Shown here one piece after another: positions 31,284-42,674 of a stretch of DNA of 64,000 bases (position 1 is its first letter; every line of letters begins with the position of its first letter). Origin of the DNA: Berghia stephanieae (Eukaryota; Mollusca; Gastropoda; Nudibranchia; Aeolidiidae); the NCBI GenBank assembly GCA_034508935.3, contig CM067444.1, forward strand, positions 101,588,838 to 101,652,837, in the 5' to 3' direction. The notes beneath the pieces are model-generated. The model did no database searches, was not told the DNA's origin, and saw nothing but the letters and a program-made list of their open reading frames with translations. Position numbers and translations under genes: made by a program.

Positions 31284-31884
31284 GTGCGGCTATGTAGTCA
31301 AGTGGAGAGACACTCGCTTTCGGATCGGAAGGTCCTAGGTTCGAGCCTTGCTCGGCACATAGTTGAATCCTTGGAAAAGTTGACTCAGATTCTCTCACCG
31401 TACTTGGGTGTAAAATGAGTACCTGGCTGCTAACAGCGTTGTCTCTGTTCGAAAAATTGTAGTATCGCCGGCCTAACAGGCGTCATGTCTCGTCCTACGT
31501 GTTTAGTGTTGCTGTTGGCCAGGGACCTTGTAAAGCTCTTTGAGCATGTTTAGTGGATATTGCGCTATATAAAAATAGGTGAACAGTCTTTTCAATTTTC
31601 GCCCCCCCCATTTTTGGAACTCTCTCCCATCACACGTGAGATGCTCGGATTCGTTGACAACGTTCAAATCTCGCTTAAAGTTTTATCTTTTTACTTCATA
31701 ATGTTGCAATATTATTTTCATATTTTGTTGTTGTTAAATTGAATTCGTATCACGTTTCCTTCACACTTGTCTCACTGTAATATGTTTTGTTTTATATCAC
31801 TGTAAAGCGCTTAGAGCCTGTGACAACGGGGTAAAGCGCTATATAAATGCCATTTATTATTATTATTATTAAAAGCTCATTTAT
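31284..31884 (+). mobile_element. tRNA-derived SINE S3, split by a LINE end
   Basis: The head 'gtgcggctatgtagtcaagt' and body run to 'gcgctatataaaa' at 31574. The SINE tail 'aaaagctcattta' resumes at 31871. The intervening 31575-31870 is another element. Confidence 0.88.
31575..31870 (+). mobile_element. CR1/L2-like LINE 3' end nested in SINE S3
   Basis: Plus strand reads FWNSLPSHVR then SLTTFKSRLKFYLF, the stereotyped last residues of CR1/L2-clade ORF2. It is followed by a 3' UTR with the hairpin agcgct..agcgctatataaatgcc and an (ATT)n tail. Only the extreme 3' end was inserted. Confidence 0.85.
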
Positions 31885-31889
31885 CTAGT

Positions 31890-32235
31890 AGCATATGGCT
31901 GCATATCCAGGCAGGACGTCTCCATCCAGTCTTTAAATTCTTCACGTCAGCTGAGGACAGCCTCCAGGACACTGCAGGACTAGGTGGTCTGCTGTCTCTG
32001 GTATTCCCTGATAGTGGGGACAGTCACAGACTTTCTCAGACCTTGCTATTGACTCAGTCCTGCCATGGCCTGTCTGTCAGTACTCGGTTTGATGCAACCC
32101 ACTGTCTTCGATTGCCATTCCTGAAGTCTGGAATTAGTTCTGTTGGATCTTGGATTACCCCACTTTCTGTGGGCGTGGACTTGTCCAATATTCCCTCCAG
32201 GATTCTCCAATATCGAAGCTTTCGAGTTCTGAAAG
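31890..32235 (-). mobile_element. LINE fragment with degenerate CCHC motif
   Basis: Minus strand reads DCPHYQGIPETADHLVLQCP at about 32027-31968, resembling the C-terminal CPxC..ET..HxLxxCP finger of R1/jockey/I-type LINEs. The preceding frame holds NRRQWVASNRVLTDRPW. Frame breaks are present. Confidence 0.55.
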
Positions 32236-32823
32236 AGGAAGTTACTGGCTTTTACTCCTTACTTTTCTCTTGAGTTTTTCTCTTGCAAAAACTTCATCAT
32301 AAATCAAATCGATTTTCATGCATGCTTAAGTTTGCGTCACATCATTTTCACAGTGTTATTTTGAAAGAAGAAATTTTATATATACAACGTGGCATGAATC
32401 TAATTGTAAAAATAAAAGTAAAAGACTCGAAAGTATTGTTCATTATTGTCTCGTACTCGTATGTTCACCTGTGCACTGGTTTCTTTCGTTTTCTATCTTG
32501 AGCAGATCGTTTACTCCTTCTGCCAAATGCCATTGTTGTAAAAATGATCAACGATTCTTGTCTGTTGAACAACTGGCACTATCGGTATCCTGACTACAAT
32601 CTATGAATTTTTAAAAATTTGTTTTTAATAATTTTTTCTTCCTCTGTCCTCTCTGTTCCTGTCACAAGTCACAACAAAACAGCAACGAAGGGAAATAACT
32701 ACATTATCTTTAGAATATTTATAGTCTGCTATAATCGAGTTTGGGGGGGGGGGGGTTGTTTTCCTGTGGTGAGTATTTTCAATTTTCGTGTTGTTTGGAA
32801 TTTTTGTATTTTGGTTTTTGTTT

Positions 32824-32863
<40 letters not shown>

Positions 32864-33910
32864 TTATAATTCCTCAAATTTCCTTTTCGAAGCGGAAATT
32901 AATTGTCAGATCATTGTCATTGTCATGATTCCTTTATTTTTTCGACCTTATGTATTTTTTTTTTTAGATCTGAATAATCTCCGGTGGCATTTTAGTTTTT
33001 GCTTATATGGTTATTAGCTTTTTTGTTTGGGGGGGGGGGGGAGGGAGGGGGGTTGTTTTGTTTGTTTTTTAATATTTTAATTATTGTTAATTGCATAAAA
33101 TTAATGCAAATCAAAATTACGATTGTAGTAACTATCAACAGGTAATTGACGAGAAAGACAAAATCATGGATCAATTGGAAGTACGGATAAAAATAAAAAG
33201 AGAAGAGTTAAAACTCTTCAAAAGTAACAAAAGTCAGTCAAAGTAACTGTGGTATAAATGGAAAGCTTTTCTAACAAGATAACACGATGTCCAAATAAAG
33301 TCAGGACTAAATAAATAATTTTAAAATAACATATTCTGATAGTGTGAGACGGGCAAAACGCCATCAGTCCAAAGTAGGGATATGAGCTGGGTCAGTGTGA
33401 TATGGGCAAAACAGAATTTCTTCTGAGCTCTTTTTCTCGTTCTTTATCGCTCCCACCCTCTGCCTTCTACCCACATTTGTGTCGTCCACTCTTTGTATGT
33501 GCACGAACATTAAAGTTTTGAGTCCGAATAGCCACGGGAAACTATTCAGACTGAGTCTGAATCGCCACAGTAGTAGTAGTGGCGGTGGCGGTGGTGGTGG
33601 TATTGTATAAGTGATAAATTCCGTTAAGTTTTAATAAAAAAAATTAAAAACTCATAACACCCGCCAGCGGGATAAAACATATCAACACAAAAACTACATA
33701 TGTGCAACTTTAACCCTCTCCTTACCACATACATCAAAATCGTCACGTTTGTTACGACACAATATACAATTTTTCTTATTTATATTTATTTTGTACATCA
33801 CAATGTTCCTTGTTTAATTAATAAGAACATAACGTAGTTTTGTAGAGAGCTTGTTTGAATCTAATCTTTTTTTTTTTTCTGCTGGGTAGGCCTGCCGTTT
33901 TGTGGGAATA
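32236..33910. other. non-genic, low-complexity stretch
   Basis: Contains a G run at 32742, (GT)n at 32825-32861, a second G run at 33031-33042, a TAG/GGT-repeat at 33570-33600 and otherwise AT-rich unique DNA. No exon or element was recognised. Confidence 0.5.
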
Positions 33911-34010
33911 CAGTAGACTCCGGATAAGACGATGCCCAGGGGAACAGGGAGGGGGGGTCGACTTAACCGAAAATCAACTTAACCGGAGTGTAACCAATTG
34001 AGAAAAAAAA
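33911..34010. mobile_element. pogo/Tigger-like transposon terminus
   Basis: Begins cagtagactccggataaga after TA, with repeated 'acttaaccg' words inside, the layout of Tigger ends. The partner end was not found. Confidence 0.6.
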
Positions 34011-34578
34011 AAGGGGGGGGGGTGGGGCAAATTATAAAAGAGGACACACAGGCCCTGGCAGTCTCAGAGCAAAGCATTGAATGGATGGATTTAACCTTGT
34101 CAGGACCCTCCCTCCTCCCCTCTCAACACACACTAGGTATTTCAAACAAACGCGCGTGCCGGCACGCGCGCGCGCACACACACACACACACACGCACAAA
34201 TACACAGGGCTAAAATTAGATAGAAAAAGAAGCTGACCGCACTCAATAATATTACCGATTGGAGCAAACATATACTATTACCTAGGTCATTGACCTCATA
34301 TACTGGAGTCAACATAATAATAATACTTCGGTCAACCCCCCTCCCTAAAATATCGGCTGCACACACTTTGAAGGGTCTAATCAGACACACAAAATGTGTG
34401 TTGATTGACCATAGAGATGCTGACGAAATAAGCCATAGCTCACTTCTTTTTTTTTAATCAGAGATTTTTAAAAATGTTTTCCTCGATTGGATACTGAAAA
34501 GCGGAATGTTCGCCTTGAATGCGGAATGTTGACCAATTAAGTGGAATTATTCCGCGAAAAGCGGAAGGGTACGAACCT

Positions 34579-34692
34579 CTAGGCAGAAATGGCTGGTATG
34601 CCAATTTCCTCTGCGATGATTTTCTGTCGCATGCCAGACCTTTCAACTGCATCGATCAACTGGATCTTTCTTTTCAGGGATAAGCTTGCCAT
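34579..34692 (-). pseudogene. CENP-B/Tigger transposase N-terminal HTH fragment
   Basis: Encodes MASLSLKRKIQLIDAVERSG then MRQKIIAEEIGIPAIS-stop. 'L..K..I..AVE.SG..Q..IA.E.GIP..T/S' is the start of the CENP-B-type helix-turn-helix of pogo/Tigger transposases. It probably belongs to the element whose terminus is at 33911. Three ATTCCGC units follow at 34500-34560. Confidence 0.6.
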
Positions 34693-35520
34693 TGTAGTTG
34701 TAGACTTGACTTGAATTCTTGAAAACTTGAAGTTGCGACGATGTAAAATGTGAGATGAAGAAATCAAAGTTATTCGATACTGCTTATGTACATTGAGCAC
34801 GGACGTCAGGCAAAGCACCTACATCCAATGCCTACATCACATATTTTGTCAAAATAGGACTTTTGTTTCGCACTAAAAATAGACGATTTTACAATGTTCA
34901 AGTGGTATTTGTGTTGGAGTCCTCTTCTTTCTGCAATATTTTCCATTATCTTTCTGCATTTCATCTTTGCCGATTGGATGTGAAGATGGCATCATACATC
35001 CACGGTGCAGCTTGTCTCTCCACAACTTCTCTCATCTGTGATGTTGTGTGGAGATCGAGAGTGTTGTAAAGCACAGCATATTCAAATTTACAATATCATT
35101 AATTGAAAAAAAATAAATCCAGGCTTGCTGTTAAAGGCTTAAAATTTAACAAATTCATACTTGAACACCGTGATCAACAGTTGAACATTATTTAATCAAT
35201 TCAATCTCTATTCACATTGATATAATATAATATTGCAATGTTTAATTTAAACTCGCCTTTTTTACAAAACATCATTACACAATAACCAGTTTGATTTCAC
35301 CCATCTGCATAGCATCCTGCAACAAATCAATACGAAATAATATTTACTAAAATAAAAATAAGTCTTGTTATGTACAAAGCAATTTACTAATGATAATAGT
35401 AATGATAATGATGAAAAATTAGGTAAATAATTTACAGTAAGGCAGAATATAATATATGCGCATATAAGTGTCTTAAACCAAAATAAATTAGCCAATAGTT
35501 AAAATAAAAAATAAAATAAA

Positions 35521-35732
35521 ATAAAAAAATTCCCTTTATTCAACCACAGGGGGACTTTTTTTTATTCAGGTCTATTCCAAAGGAAGACCAGAAAAACCCA
35601 GGCATCAGCTGCAGTGCAGCACCGCAAAGTGAGATAGGGCGAGATCACTCAGCGCGTTAGGGGAAGGAGAGATCAAAACTGGTACCTTCTGGGTATGAAG
35701 TAAGATGATACTACTGTGTCACGCTGCCCCCT
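35521..35732 (-). mobile_element. probable tRNA-derived SINE (third type)
   Basis: Minus strand begins GGGGGCAGCGTGACACAGTA with A-box-like TGACACAGTAGT and B-box-like GGTACCAGTTTTGATC, then a body ending near GTCCCCCTG. Single copy seen. Confidence 0.5.
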
Positions 35733-36002
35733 TAAAATAAAGAAACAAAACAAAACAAAAATCATGTCATCGATAACCTTGACCTGTATCCATATCTACA
35801 TTTAGTCTTTTCTAATGTTCAACAGATTAATGATCAATATCATAGTTGATTTCAAAATCCTTGTGCTCACATTTAAACTGTATCTTTGAAACTACTAAAT
35901 GAATTTGAACTTCACAATGTTATTTCATCTAAAATATATGGAAAAGACATTACGAATCATATTTTTGGTTATGAACAATTAAATAATTAGCAAGTTTTCC
36001 TA

Positions 36003-36195
36003 TTTTACAAGGGGAAAAAATATCTTTTTAAAAACAGGAACAATATATTTAACTGACACCCTCTCAGTTAAGGATCCCCGTCTCAAAAAACGAGAATAAA
36101 GACGAGAGAAATAGGGAAGGAAAACAAACAGAGTGGGATAAAGACTAGGCAATAGTGACCTTTACGCCCACATTGGAAGGTCAAAAAACCCCACT
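36003..36195 (-). mobile_element. old family-A retroposon fragment A4
   Basis: Keeps 'acaaggggaaaaaatatctt', 'ccctctcagttaaggatccc' and 'cgcccacattggaaggtca..accccact' in family order, with many changes. Confidence 0.65.
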
Positions 36196-36338
36196 CTATG
36201 AAACTTTTTAGAGAGTTATTTTGTGCATGTTAACAATAAGCAGGAAAATATGGACTCATCACTGATTCTCGCTAAATGACTCTTTTAAAAAGGAAAAACT
36301 AAAAGGAACAGTTTTAGAAAGTGACAAGAGAAAGTAAC

Positions 36339-36812
36339 ATGTCATATTTTAATATGTTTATTCATATACAATCAATGCCGGTACATGAACCAAATAGTAA
36401 AGAGCTCAGAATATTTCTTTTAAAACATTTAAATATGTATTTAGACAATAAGATAAAACAAAGTATTGAAAACCTAAGTAAAGAACCAAACAGGCATATT
36501 AGCAATAGACAGAATAGTCCTTCAGACCTCGATAAAACTGAAGGGTCAAATTTTCTATCATTTGCAAAGTACTTTCTCCCAGATCAACAGACCATGCTAC
36601 CCAATCAATGCTGGGGTCAGAAAAAAACCTCGCCTGCACCCAAATTTGATACTAATTCCTATATTTTATTTTCAACCAACTATGCCATCAGGAATCCGAA
36701 TGTAATGGAAATAGCTGATAATTCAAATATCTTACCTTTAAATCAAAGTCAGACAAAGAGGATTGGAAGAAGTTTGAGGATTTTGTCAAGAATGTTATTT
36801 AGAGAGAATTAA
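36339..36812 (+). CDS. uncharacterised open frame, 157 aa
   Basis: This is the longest non-repetitive open frame in the window. It starts at an internal ATG (MSYFNMFIHIQSMPVHEPNS..) and ends ..RSLRILSRMLFREN. It is polar, Asn/Ser/Gln-rich and has no signal peptide, membrane segment or domain I recognise. An AG at 36316 (gttttag) could be an acceptor. It may be a chance frame in AT-rich DNA or a terminal exon. Confidence 0.22.
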   Translation: MSYFNMFIHIQSMPVHEPNSKELRIFLLKHLNMYLDNKIKQSIENLSKEPNRHISNRQNSPSDLDKTEGSNFLSFAKYFLPDQQTMLPNQCWGQKKTSPAPKFDTNSYILFSTNYAIRNPNVMEIADNSNILPLNQSQTKRIGRSLRILSRMLFREN

Positions 36813-37040
36813 ATATTTCAAGAACAAAATTCAATTAGGTGGCAAAAGTTTAAACTGAGACTTCAGGAGTAAAATGACATTTTCTGTTCAAGTCTAATGT
36901 GTAGAAAATTATCCGGAAAGTTGAATTTACTTGAGAAAACCTCATGCCCGTCAAGACCCCACTTTGTGGAAACAAGAAACAAATATCCAACAAGTCGAAG
37001 GAGGAAATGAACAAAGATTTTATAACATTATCTAACTTGG

Positions 37041-37079
37041 CCATCCTGCCCACTATGGGCGATCAGGAACCCCACCCAG
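37041..37079 (-). mobile_element. family-A head remnant
   Basis: 'cctgcccactatgggcgatc' followed by 'aggaaccccaccca' is the 5' head of family A, directly before another copy. Confidence 0.6.
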
Positions 37080-37991
37080 AAAGGGGAATCCTACAAATGG
37101 GGAACAGATGAATTTTGTTTTTAAGGGTTTTACGGCGCTTGCAGCACGTTAAGGTCATATCAGCGCCCGTAAAAAGGAAGAAAATGGGATAGTAAAAAGT
37201 TCTAGAATTACAATTATAGCATCCAAGAATAATGCAGACAAAGGGGAATTGGTTAAAATAGGGAACAGATGTGGATTCCAAGAACACACTACCAGTGTAC
37301 TTAGTTTGAGATCGCCTAAAAGTCTCATCCAGACACAAGTACATGTCCCTACCTACTAAGAGGAAAACACTCAAATGTTTACAAATATATAATACATAAA
37401 CAAAACATAATACAGTGAATAACAGAGATGATTTACAGGGAAAAAAATACCATCTCCCAAAACTAACTATACATTTGACTGTTTCCCTCCCAGCCAGGGC
37501 CAGGAGAAAACCAAGTAATCTAATTCCAAGACAAAGACAGAAAGCATGTTGGAAAACAGACACAGGGGGATAGAAGACACAGTATGTACCTCCCTGCCCA
37601 CTATGGGAGGTCATGAACCCCACCCAGGGAACAGATGAAGATTACATGAATGTGCTTGCTCAGTTTGAGATCACCTGAAAGTCTCATCCAGAGACAACAC
37701 AATATCCCACTAAGAGGAACACACTCAAATGTCTATATTTCAAATTCAAAATAACAAATATTATAATACACAACAGAGATATACAACGAAAAAAATATCA
37801 CCTCCTAAAATCAACACAATACATATGACTATTTCCCTCCCAATCAAGGACTCTGGTCTAGGTTATGACAAAGCCAAGTAATCTTATTCCAAGACACAAA
37901 CAGAAAGCAACTCAGAAAACATATAGCGGTCTAGAAGTAGACACAGTAAGTGACCTCCCTGCCCACTATGGGAGGTCAGGAACCCCACCCA
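37080..37991 (-). mobile_element. family-A retroposon A6, interrupted by copy A5
   Basis: Its body is 37080-37112 plus 37640-37991. Words on either side (ggggaa..aaatggggaacagatgaa | gattacatgaatgtgctt..) are continuous in uninterrupted copies. The tail end is missing. Confidence 0.8.
37100..37639 (-). mobile_element. family-A retroposon A5 nested in A6, 13-bp TSD
   Basis: Body 37113-37626 (514 bp) between perfect GGGAACAGATGAA repeats (37100-37112, 37627-37639). The duplicated target is itself family-A sequence. Confidence 0.92.
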
Positions 37992-38007
37992 TAATTGTGT
38001 ATTAATG

Positions 38008-38168
38008 ACTGGATGAGGTTCTTGATTTCCCATAGTGGGCAGGGAGGCACTTACTATCCCCCTAAATGTTTTCCAACGTTTTTTCTGTCTTTGTCTTGGA
38101 ATGACATTACTTGGTTTTGTCATGGCCCTGGCCAGATATCCTAGCTGGGAGGGAAACAGTCATGTTAA
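38008..38168 (+). mobile_element. truncated family-A head A7, opposite orientation
   Basis: 'ggttcttgatttcccatagtgggcagggagg' through 'gctgggagggaaacagtcat', i.e. the head third on the plus strand, ending where the family-B element begins. Confidence 0.75.
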
Positions 38169-38879
38169 GGGGCAGTTTGGGTCTTTTCTAAAAAAAAAAA
38201 AATTACCAATATTGGGCGGTTTTAATCATTCTGTATCGTCATTATAGGTTAAAAATCAACATTTATGGTGAAAAATTTTAATTATCTGTGTTGATACCCA
38301 TCTTGCAACCTATTTTGGGGGTCTGACGTTAAAAAATATAACAATCTTGTGGCAAACGTTCCACAAATACTAATGAAGGAATGACCTACATATTCTTCCC
38401 TCTTGTCAACATTGTACCATAGTGTGTCACAACAGAGATATTTTATGGCTTTAGCTTACGGAACTTTTATTAGAACATTAAAAAATTGAGATTCGAAATG
38501 TTATGACAAAATTGACCTTAAAAATTCAGAATTAGGATTATAATTCACAATTCACATATCTTTTCAAAAACATCTCTCTGATGTGACACAATACATTATC
38601 TCTGTGATAATTGTGGAAATTTTCAGACAATTTCATTGAATAGATTCTGAGAAACGTTTGACACAGTATCCCATACCCTTAGAAAAATGACATATTGAGA
38701 AAATAGCAAAATAGCTTCCAGTTTTTCACACTTTTCCTACTATCTGTACCATTTTCGACTGTGTTTTTCGTGCCTTTATAGTCTATTTTAAGAATTTGGA
38801 CTTCAATTATATTATCTCCACCAAAATGTCAAAATCAATTTTTCGAAGGATTTTTCTAATAATTAGACCCAAACCGTCG
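38169..38879. mobile_element. family-B DNA element, uninterrupted copy B1
   Basis: 711 bp with inverted ends: left GGGGCAGTTTGGGTCT, right AGACCCAAACCGTC (reverse GACGGTTTGGGTCT). The interior has no ORF of note, so it is MITE-like. The left flank is TTAA; the right flank is not, so the target duplication is unclear. Confidence 0.78.
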
Positions 38880-39825
38880 AGTTTTGGTTATTTATATTTT
38901 TTGTCTTGTAAATCATCTCTCTGTCATGCACTGTATTTTACGTGTATATGATTTGTAAACATTCAAAACCTTCAAAGTAAGACCCAAAACAAACCCAGAC
39001 ACCATTCGCAATGCTACAACACAAGATAAGACTATACGAATTGAGGCTCTTTATGAATAAAATCACTCAATCAATACATCTTCCCTGTATGGCTAAAAGT
39101 GGTACATGGCAAAATGTTTTTTAAATTTCTATTTTGCCTTTAAAAACAAAAACTAGAAACAAAACAAATAAAAAAAATAACCCATTAAATATTAATTAAT
39201 GAGAGTGATCTACAATCACTCCTATGCAATTTTCATGATGTGACTCATGTTTAGCTGCATAGTCAATGACTCGACCACATGGAAAAATAAGTCTCGGGTT
39301 TAAGAATTTTTGACAAGCTGAGGGTAATCTTCATCTTCAAATTCACTGATATTTAAAGTGAAAGATTTCTGGCCAAAACAAAACAAAACAAAAAAGCGTT
39401 TTTCAGTGTATGGCAGTATTGAATTGTATAACAGATCACAACCAAACACATTCAGAGATAATGTTCAACAAAACTACACAAATATTTTTCTTTTTTAAAG
39501 TTAGGGGGAAAAAAAATTATATTTCTACACAAGCCCTTGTTAGTCAAATGGAATGTATAATAATATAACAGAAATTCATGCATTTAATTATCAAGTGACA
39601 ACTCAAGTTATGACATTATAAAACATAAGAGACTCATTCATCCTTTCGTGGACAATCAATTTTAACAGCTTTTATTCTACAGACCAAAATATCACATTTT
39701 TGGTCTTATTATTGGAGTGATACTTTAAAAAATCAAAATGGTGATTTAACGTTTCAATATGGCATTCAAACTTTGAAGAAACTAAAAAAAATTGGGGAAA
39801 AGTTTCGTCATCAAAAATCGTGTGA
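38880..39825. other. AT-rich DNA, no gene seen
   Basis: Unique-looking AT-rich sequence between two repeat clusters; no exon with matching splice signals was recognised. Confidence 0.4.
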
Positions 39826-40835
39826 TTTTAAGGGTATTAAGGTGCTTGCAACACATTTAGGTCATATCAGCGCTAGTAAAAAGGAAGAAATTGGGATAGT
39901 AAAAAGTTCTAGAATTACAATTAAAGCATCCAAGAAAAACAAGACAAAGTTTGTTTTTGTTTTTAAGGGTTTTACGGCGCTTGCAACACATTTAGGTTAT
40001 ATCAGCGCCAGTAAAAAGGAAGAAAATGGGATAGTAAACAGTTCTACAATTACAATTAAAGCACTCAAGAGAAAGTAAGACAAAGGGGAACTGGGAACAA
40101 ATAGGGATCAGATGTAAATTCCAAGAGCATACCACCAATGTACTTAGTTTGCGATCACCTATAAGTCTTAACCGGACACAAGCACAAAATCCAACAAAGA
40201 GGAACACACTCAAATACTTACATTATACATTTAAAATAACACATACAATAATACATAACAGAGAGATGATTTACAAGGAAAAAAATATCATCTCCCAAAA
40301 CAATAACTATGCATTTGACTGTTTCCCTCCCAGCAAGGACTCCGACCAGGGCCAGGAAAAAACCAAGTAATTTCATTCCAAGACAAAGATAGAAAGCATG
40401 TTGGAAAACAGATATAAGGGGATAGAAGACACAGTATGTACCTCCCTGCCCGCTATGGGAGGTCAGGATCCCCAAAACAAGACAAAGGGGAACTGGTTCA
40501 AATAGGGAACTGATATAGATTCCTCTATCAGTGTACTTAGTTTAGGTTACCCTGACACACACACAGGCCCCCACTAAGGGGAGCATACTCAAACGTTTAC
40601 AAATCATATATAAGTAATACAAAAAATAAATACAGTACATAATAAAGAGATGAACTCTAACTATAAATTTGACTGATTCCCTCCAAGCCAGGTATCCAAT
40701 CGGGACCAGGACTAAACCAAGTAATCTCATATTACAAGACAAAGACAGAATGCATGTTGGAAAAGAGATTAAAGGGGATAAAAGACACAGAAAGTGCCTC
40801 CCTGCCCACTATGGAAGGTCAGGAAACCCCACCCA
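39826..40835 (-). mobile_element. family-A retroposon A9, interrupted by A8
   Basis: Parts 39826-39949 and 40488-40835 join into one family-A copy. A possible 8-bp target duplication CAAAAATC lies at both outer sides. Confidence 0.8.
39936..40487 (-). mobile_element. family-A retroposon A8 nested in A9, 14-bp TSD
   Basis: Body 39950-40473 between perfect AAAACAAGACAAAG repeats. Near full length (524 bp) with an A-rich tail on the minus strand. Confidence 0.92.
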
Positions 40836-40944
40836 AAACAAAAATCAACTGCATCCAATTTTGCTTGGATTGATAACACAAACAATATCACCGGCACTGT
40901 AATACAAACAAGCAAGAAAACAAAAAATATTGTGTCCAACACTT

Positions 40945-41235
40945 AATTTGATATTTTTTTAAATCACAATTTCCACTAAATGTGCTTTAAGCACTTTACA
41001 TGGGGTTCATAGCCAACAGCAACACTTGACATGACACCTGTAATGCGCCATAACTATTTTTTTTTTTTTACAATCATTACAACGCTATTGCTAACCAAGT
41101 ACTGATTTTACACCTTGATACAGTGCGAGAATGTGGTGCGTAAAGAGCCTTTTCCAAAGACTCAACTTTCTACCTCCAACAATAAGGATCTACAGGTCAG
41201 ACTCGGAATCCCATACTACAAAACCAGCATCAAGG
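40945..41235 (-). mobile_element. diverged family-S SINE
   Basis: Retains 'tttccactaaatgtgcttta', 'gcactttacatggggttc', 'caacagcaacactt' and the 'tccaaagactcaactt' head region in the S order. Confidence 0.72.
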
Positions 41236-41328
41236 GTGTTGTTCAACTGGACTATTCAGAAATCAACAATTTCACATGAAAACTAAGCGTTCAGTCATTC
41301 AGAGTTTCATAATACTATTGTAAATAAG

Positions 41329-41460
41329 TAAGCTTCAATTTAACTACACCACTACCACATCATCTCATTCATCTGTGGTGTTTCATTCATCCTGTTTTGT
41401 TGATAAATGGGAAACCCGAAACGTTCACTTGATCTGTTTTTATAATTAAATTGAAGCTTA
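41329..41460 (+). other. inverted repeat with degenerate hammerhead-like core
   Basis: The 15-bp word TAAGCTTCAATTTAA (41329-41343) is exactly inverted at 41446-41460. Between them, 41398-41426 reads TTGATAA, a GGG-AAA-CCC stem, then GAAAC-GTT, which resembles a minimal type I hammerhead (CUGAUGA, stem II, GAAAC-GUH) with two core changes. Such minimal ribozymes occur in Penelope-like retroelements. This is a motif-level call only. Confidence 0.3.
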
Positions 41461-42430
41461 CATTCAACTTCACATTATTATTTATTTCTTCCAACTTCGA
41501 GCAGCAACATTTACATAATTGTAAATAAATAAATTTACAACAAAGTCATGGTGTCAAGGAGTGGAATTTATCTTTGTTAGTAAATTAAAATATACACATT
41601 GAGAACCACCAAATAAACTTATCAAGTTTAAAATTCTATTATAACATTCACTGATATGTTACAATAAAGCTGTGCCAGTCGTACGATAAGATTTAATTAC
41701 CAAAGGATGAAATTTTGGAATATACATATGAAAAATCGACAGGCATTTAATTGTCTAAAACAATTTTTCTAAACAATTTGATGAAAAGCATTTATGATGT
41801 TAATCCATTATCAAATATTTACAATACTTATGACAAGTTTTGCTTTCGCATATAGCTAGATAAAAATAAAATAAGTAATCAAAACATTGCCTTTCCGTAT
41901 CATCAAAACCAAACAATGACATGATAAGATATAGATCCAGAACAGAGTAAGGTTATCAGTGATCAATATGGAGATTTAATTCAAAATTCTTAACTCTAGT
42001 GTTAAACAGTTCAACTACGTACAATATCAAATGTCCTTTTTTATTTGTCAATTTAAAAAAAAAATAAATAAATAAATAAAAAATCTCTTAATTCATGTAA
42101 ATTTTGAGGATTTAAAAAAAATATTTCTGAAGGAGTATAGACATCCTCCTCATTCAAACACAGGATCTGCTCATAGCAGGATGGTCTAAAATTGTCACGG
42201 TAAAATCCAACTACAAAAAAAAATTGGAATCAAGATATACACAATCCTAACAAGTTCATTAAAAAATCCCTGCATTGAACAAAAGCTAGGATTCCACGAA
42301 ATCAGGCCGTCATACCTAGCATCTTTATTGTTTCCAGATTGCCCGATGCAATTTATCAATAACTAAAACTAAAATATGATATGGAGAGGATTTACAAGTT
42401 TTAAAAGGAAAAATCTGAAAATTTCTGACT
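41461..42430. other. AT-rich DNA, no gene seen
   Basis: No exon or repeat family was recognised apart from short A/T runs. Confidence 0.4.
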
Positions 42431-42674
42431 CTTAAGGGGCAGTTTGGGTCTTTAAAAAAAATTTTTTTTTAATTTTTATTACCTATATCGGGCAGTTTTA
42501 ATAATTATGTATCATCACTATAGGATACAAAATATTTTTGATGAAAAAAAAAAATATCTGTGTTGATACCCATTTTGTGACCTGATTCGGGGGTCTAGCA
42601 TCAAAAAGCATAACAATCTTGCGGCAAAATTTTCTGCAAAAACTAATGAAAGAAAAACCATATTCTTCCTTCCT

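Noticed and set aside
32043-32273. 76-codon plus-strand frame
   Set aside because: The opposite strand has the LINE-like CCHC motif; the plus frame is its shadow.
33570-33605. CRISPR-like or tandem regulatory array
   Set aside because: Short TAG/GGT triplet run without spacers; no CRISPR array is expected or seen in this eukaryotic window.
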